Positions 60,701-64,000 of a DNA stretch of 64,000 nt are shown piece after piece. The position numbers were made by a program, and so were the translations under genes. The notes under the pieces were generated by a model. It was not told where the DNA came from and did no database searches. It worked only from the letters and a program-made list of their open reading frames with translations. Each line of letters begins with the position of its first letter. Positions within the stretch are counted from its first letter, which is position 1. This DNA comes from Halichondria panicea. Its lineage: Eukaryota; Porifera; Demospongiae; Suberitida; Halichondriidae. Location of the stretch: positions 4,217,378 through 4,281,377 of the forward strand of contig NC_087381.1 of NCBI RefSeq assembly GCF_963675165.1. The letters are read 5' to 3'.

Positions 60701-63700
60701 TAATTAATGGTGTACGTTGTATGGAGGCTCTACTGTATGGATAGGTGAAGTGATCAACACTCGCAAAACACTCTGAATACATGGTCGATTGCAACATACC
60801 TCGTTGATGAATTCATTGCAAGCTGACTCTCATAGATGACATCAGCATCAACATTCTGAATATTGTTGATTGTTTGAAGATAGCCGTCTCTCACCTGGAC
60901 CATGTGAAGAGTATTAAAATAAATGTTGATTTCAAGTAAGAATGTTCACCTCTTCGTTAGCAGCAGCTTCTTCTGCTACTTGCTCTACTATTCTTGTAAG
61001 CAGGGTGATTTGACTTGCAGTCAGATTTTGTGGTTTAGATGTGATGTTGGCAATCTGATTGGACGCTTGAGTTGTCTTATTCGATGAAAGTCCCTATAAG
61101 AAATAAAGTATACAGTAAATATGGCTATAGATCACCTAAAGCATGCATGTACAGTCAGTCAGTTGTATTAAAACAACCACTTACTAGATCTAGTGCAATG
61201 TTGCACAATTCTCGGGATACGCCTGAATTTGTAGTCTCACAGACGTCAATCACATCCTTCCACATACCTCCCTTACTAATTGATCCAGAGCACTGTCTGC
61301 TGACCTTTCCTGCAAACACACCTAATATTTCTACACATGGACAAGGTGACAGAGCAGTAGATCCTAGTGCCGTGTTTGACCAAGAATAGTTCTGGTACAC
61401 CTCCGCGTCACAACCAGCTGTAACATGTGTGCATTATAATGATATCTTAATGTTAAATTATTACTTTTAACTTACAAACACAAAAAGGTTGAAGGCCATT
61501 CCACACTCCAATAATCCCGATATCTTCCGTACATGTTCTTTTCGTAATTTCTGTAGACCTATCAAAGATAAACCCTTTGTTGCATGAGTATGTAGCCAAG
61601 GTTCCCAGAGAATACTTCGGTAAGCCACCAGGCTTATTATATGTTACAAACCCATTCTTAATGGGTTGTAGGGGAGGACATTCAACAACTGCATGGAACA
61701 CAATAAAACGATAGTCTTTCTTTAAAAAAAACATTCACATCTCTTAAGCACTGGAAAACACCCGAGTATAATTTTAACTACGGTAATCTAGAGCCTGTGT
61801 GTAGCTCACACGTGCTGTCCTCTATAATAACTCGAGTGATATTTAGAAAGATGGTTAGGTAAACCAAACTGCCACTTCATAGATTGAGCGCATCAGGTGA
61901 TATAGGTCTGCTAATTTATATCCTCTTTGATTTACACAAATATTATGGGAGTCAAAGGTGGCTTCTGAAATCGTTAGAAAGTGAGCACGTTATTTAACCA
62001 GCCACTCACCGTCATTATCCACAATAATGACCGTACTTTCCTCCAATCCTGGACCGTCAACACTGACATCTGACGAAGAAATAAACGCCACTATTGTCTC
62101 ATTTCCTTCAACAATACTATCGTCGAGTATGGTCACGATGAATGTAAATCTGGTTCCTCCAGAAATAGTAGTATTCAGTACTTTGTGTTCAAAGTCTGTG
62201 TAAATAGAATACATATTAATACAGTCATGATGAAAGGGGGAGACTCCAACCTATATCGATATAGAATGGAACACACAGTTTTCAACCGTTATAATTATTT
62301 TGTGCGTAAAATAATGTGAGTATAATAACATAGTGACAGTGCCCCCCCCCCGACACTTCTAAGTGGTGCTTCTCAAAATTTGGCTGACCTGGCGCTTATA
62401 TCATAATTATTACAGTGGTGCATAATTAAATCAAATTCATTGTGCATATGTATATCGACATACATGCATGTAAATTTTACACTATAATTATACGTCTACC
62501 TGAGCCACCAGTTGCAGTTCCGTTGCCGTTAATGGTGCCTACAGACAGGGTGAAAGGACGTACAGCTGGAGTACTGGTGATAGTGAGGAAGGCGAATTGT
62601 TCATTCTCTTGAACCGAGAAGCTATCCCGATCAAAACCGACTACAAACACTGCAATTGTAATTAGTGAGCATCGTGTGTATTAGTGAGCACATTGTGGTA
62701 TGGTAATAATTGCCTATCTGTGGTCAAATTAGTTTTCAACACTGTGAGCATTTCAACATTGAGCAGATGACCCCAGGTTCAATTCCACCAGACACAATTT
62801 TTTCACATCCTCACCATCATCATCTTGTATGTTGATAAAAGCTTGATATGGGCTGCCCAAAACAATGCCAGGGTGTGGGTTGGTAAGTCTTAGACTGGCA
62901 ATAAGCGTCTCCACAACCTCCAGAGTTACATTATCGTCAGTCAGCGAGAAAGTGATGTCAAAAGAACTTGCTCCCTCAGGAAACACTTCAGTCACAGAGA
63001 TGAACCCACCAGAGTTTTGTACAGACTGCTGAATGCTTCGATCTGTGTGTTGGCGCATGTGTGTGTGTGTGTGTGTGTGAGTTACCGAATCACCACAGCC
63101 AATAGTCCTATTCGTTTAAGAGCCTGGAATCTTGAAGATACCTACTATAATATTCCGCTTATAATTTATAGCTAGTAGTGTGTGCGCGTATGCTTACGTA
63201 CCTCCAGTTACACTGAACTCAAAACTGGCAGGAACAGGTACTGAAATAATCACTTGGATAGTGGCAGTGCCATCACTCTCAACAAAGTTGTATGTTGAAG
63301 ACCCAAACATGACTCTAGCCTCTGTGTGATGGGAGGGAGTAATTGAAGTTTTCATGATGGTAGAGATTATAATATTATAGTCAAAGCTTCACACTATACT
63401 AAATAGCTATGTAACTACAGCTTATAGCTGGTACCATCTGAGTCCTCAATGGTCACCGTGGCATCAGAAGCACCTGCACCAACGTTAGCTGTATTAATGG
63501 TGCTGACTCTGTTTATAAAAGTCTCATTTTCCTCTCCTGCTATGCCATCCATCGTTATGGAAATACTTCTCGACACATTCGTTTCACGGGCAGGAATGGT
63601 CAGAGAGTAGCCAGCAGAGCTGTAATCTGTGAACATAGATCAGCTATACGTAATGGTAACATAGAAACCATAGAAGTTTAAAGAATATACTATTAGGCTG

Positions 63701-63863
63701 TTAAATTACATACCGACACCACCACCAATGGCTGTTCCGTCAACGTTGATTACATCAAATGACACATCTCTGACAGCTTCTCGGTTAAGCACATAGGAGA
63801 GAGTCACTGAGCCGTCAGATTCTTGAACATTGTATGTCGTCTGACCCACGCTCACACTGACAT
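57724..63863 (-). CDS. ADGRV1-like adhesion GPCR with Calx-beta repeats, 5'-partial, apparent frameshift
   Basis: Minus-strand exons: 63863-63714, 63626-63435, 63321-63202, 63042-62815, 62649-62500, 62195-62010 (Calx-beta modules), 61688-61476 (sushi), 61417-61185 (HRM-like Cys segment), 61093-60950, 60894-60800, 60058-59527 and 59468-59426 (GAIN), 59266-58974 (GPS and TM1), 58900-58632 (TM2-3), 58500-58434 (TM4), 58288-57724 (TM5-7 and tail). Calx-beta ends repeat DD/DNDG. GPS: CALYRTQ...WDTAGC...CEC-QLGHFGILF. Vertebrate ADGRV1 is a giant Calx-beta adhesion receptor; this protein likely acts at the cell surface in adhesion signalling. The sushi between Calx-beta and GAIN is unlike ADGRV1. 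Within exon 59266-58974 the GPS frame and TM1 frame differ by one base (about 59140-59165), so the gene is either damaged or has a sequence error. More Calx-beta exons probably lie beyond 64000. Confidence 0.88.
60251..60737. mobile_element. pogo/Tigger-type MITE in the adhesion GPCR intron
   Basis: tacagtggagcctccattata and gtatggaggctctactgta are inverted ends with TA borders; about 487 bp between GAIN exons 60894-60800 and 60058-59527. Related to 18426-18728 and the ends at 12721 and 16021. Confidence 0.85.
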
Positions 63864-64000
63864 CTGTGTGAGTATGTTGACATACCATAATAATTATTTT
63901 ATGCATGCTTAATTATTAATGACAACTCAAGTTAATAGTGCATGGCCATAATAATTATGCCTCCTGCAGATGTATAGTACAATAGCTATGATAATTTATT

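Noticed and set aside
62765-62800. tRNA B-box-like ggttcaattcc
   Set aside because: No A-box or cloverleaf around it; it lies beside an exon of the adhesion GPCR.

Overview
This is a eukaryotic, metazoan window. The genes are intron-rich, with GT-AG introns and mostly phase-1 domain exons. They encode animal-type proteins: an adhesion GPCR with Calx-beta repeats, a Calx-beta/sushi/EGF secreted protein, an ankyrin-ROC-COR-death-domain protein, ER glucosidase I and the NELF-A pausing factor. Gene content, short introns, AT-rich spacers full of small inverted-repeat elements, and a DAPK-like ROCO fused to death domains all fit an early-branching invertebrate. A demosponge is my best guess. The species is inferred, not shown.

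Layout. Bases 1-2600 are a CA/TG-rich degenerate minisatellite that ends at a 200-N gap (2601-2800). From about 3.8 to 21.3 kb, minus strand, runs an ANK-ROC-COR-death-death-Ig gene. One of its death-domain introns holds a decayed Ty1/copia element (5495-9563, TSD ggata), and a 5-kb ankyrin intron is packed with MITEs and minisatellites. From 21.3 to 25.8 kb lies a transposon graveyard: a MITE, a truncated LINE, and a membrane-gene fragment. From 25.8 to 39.0 kb, plus strand, is a complete 26-exon secreted protein of about 1596 aa: signal peptide, three copies of a Cys-rich motif, Calx-beta modules, three sushi, nine EGF, one sushi, and a C-terminal domain I do not recognise. Glucosidase I (MOGS) occupies 39.4-48.1 kb on the minus strand. 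NELFA occupies 49.5-56.8 kb on the plus strand, and its last intron carries nested transposons including a 1.2-kb palindrome. From 57.7 kb to the window edge, minus strand, is an ADGRV1-like adhesion GPCR with Calx-beta repeats, sushi, GAIN/GPS and 7TM. It is 5'-incomplete and has an apparent frameshift just after the GPS.

Exon boundaries were placed by eye from splice signals and reading phase. The summed phase closes exactly for the secreted protein (4791 nt) and NELFA (1497 nt). MOGS closes except for one short exon I could not find. The genes are unrelated single transcription units, not an operon. What links the loci is the mobile-element history: several MITE families share one terminal motif (ACCGTATAG), and a second family is scattered through introns of at least four loci.
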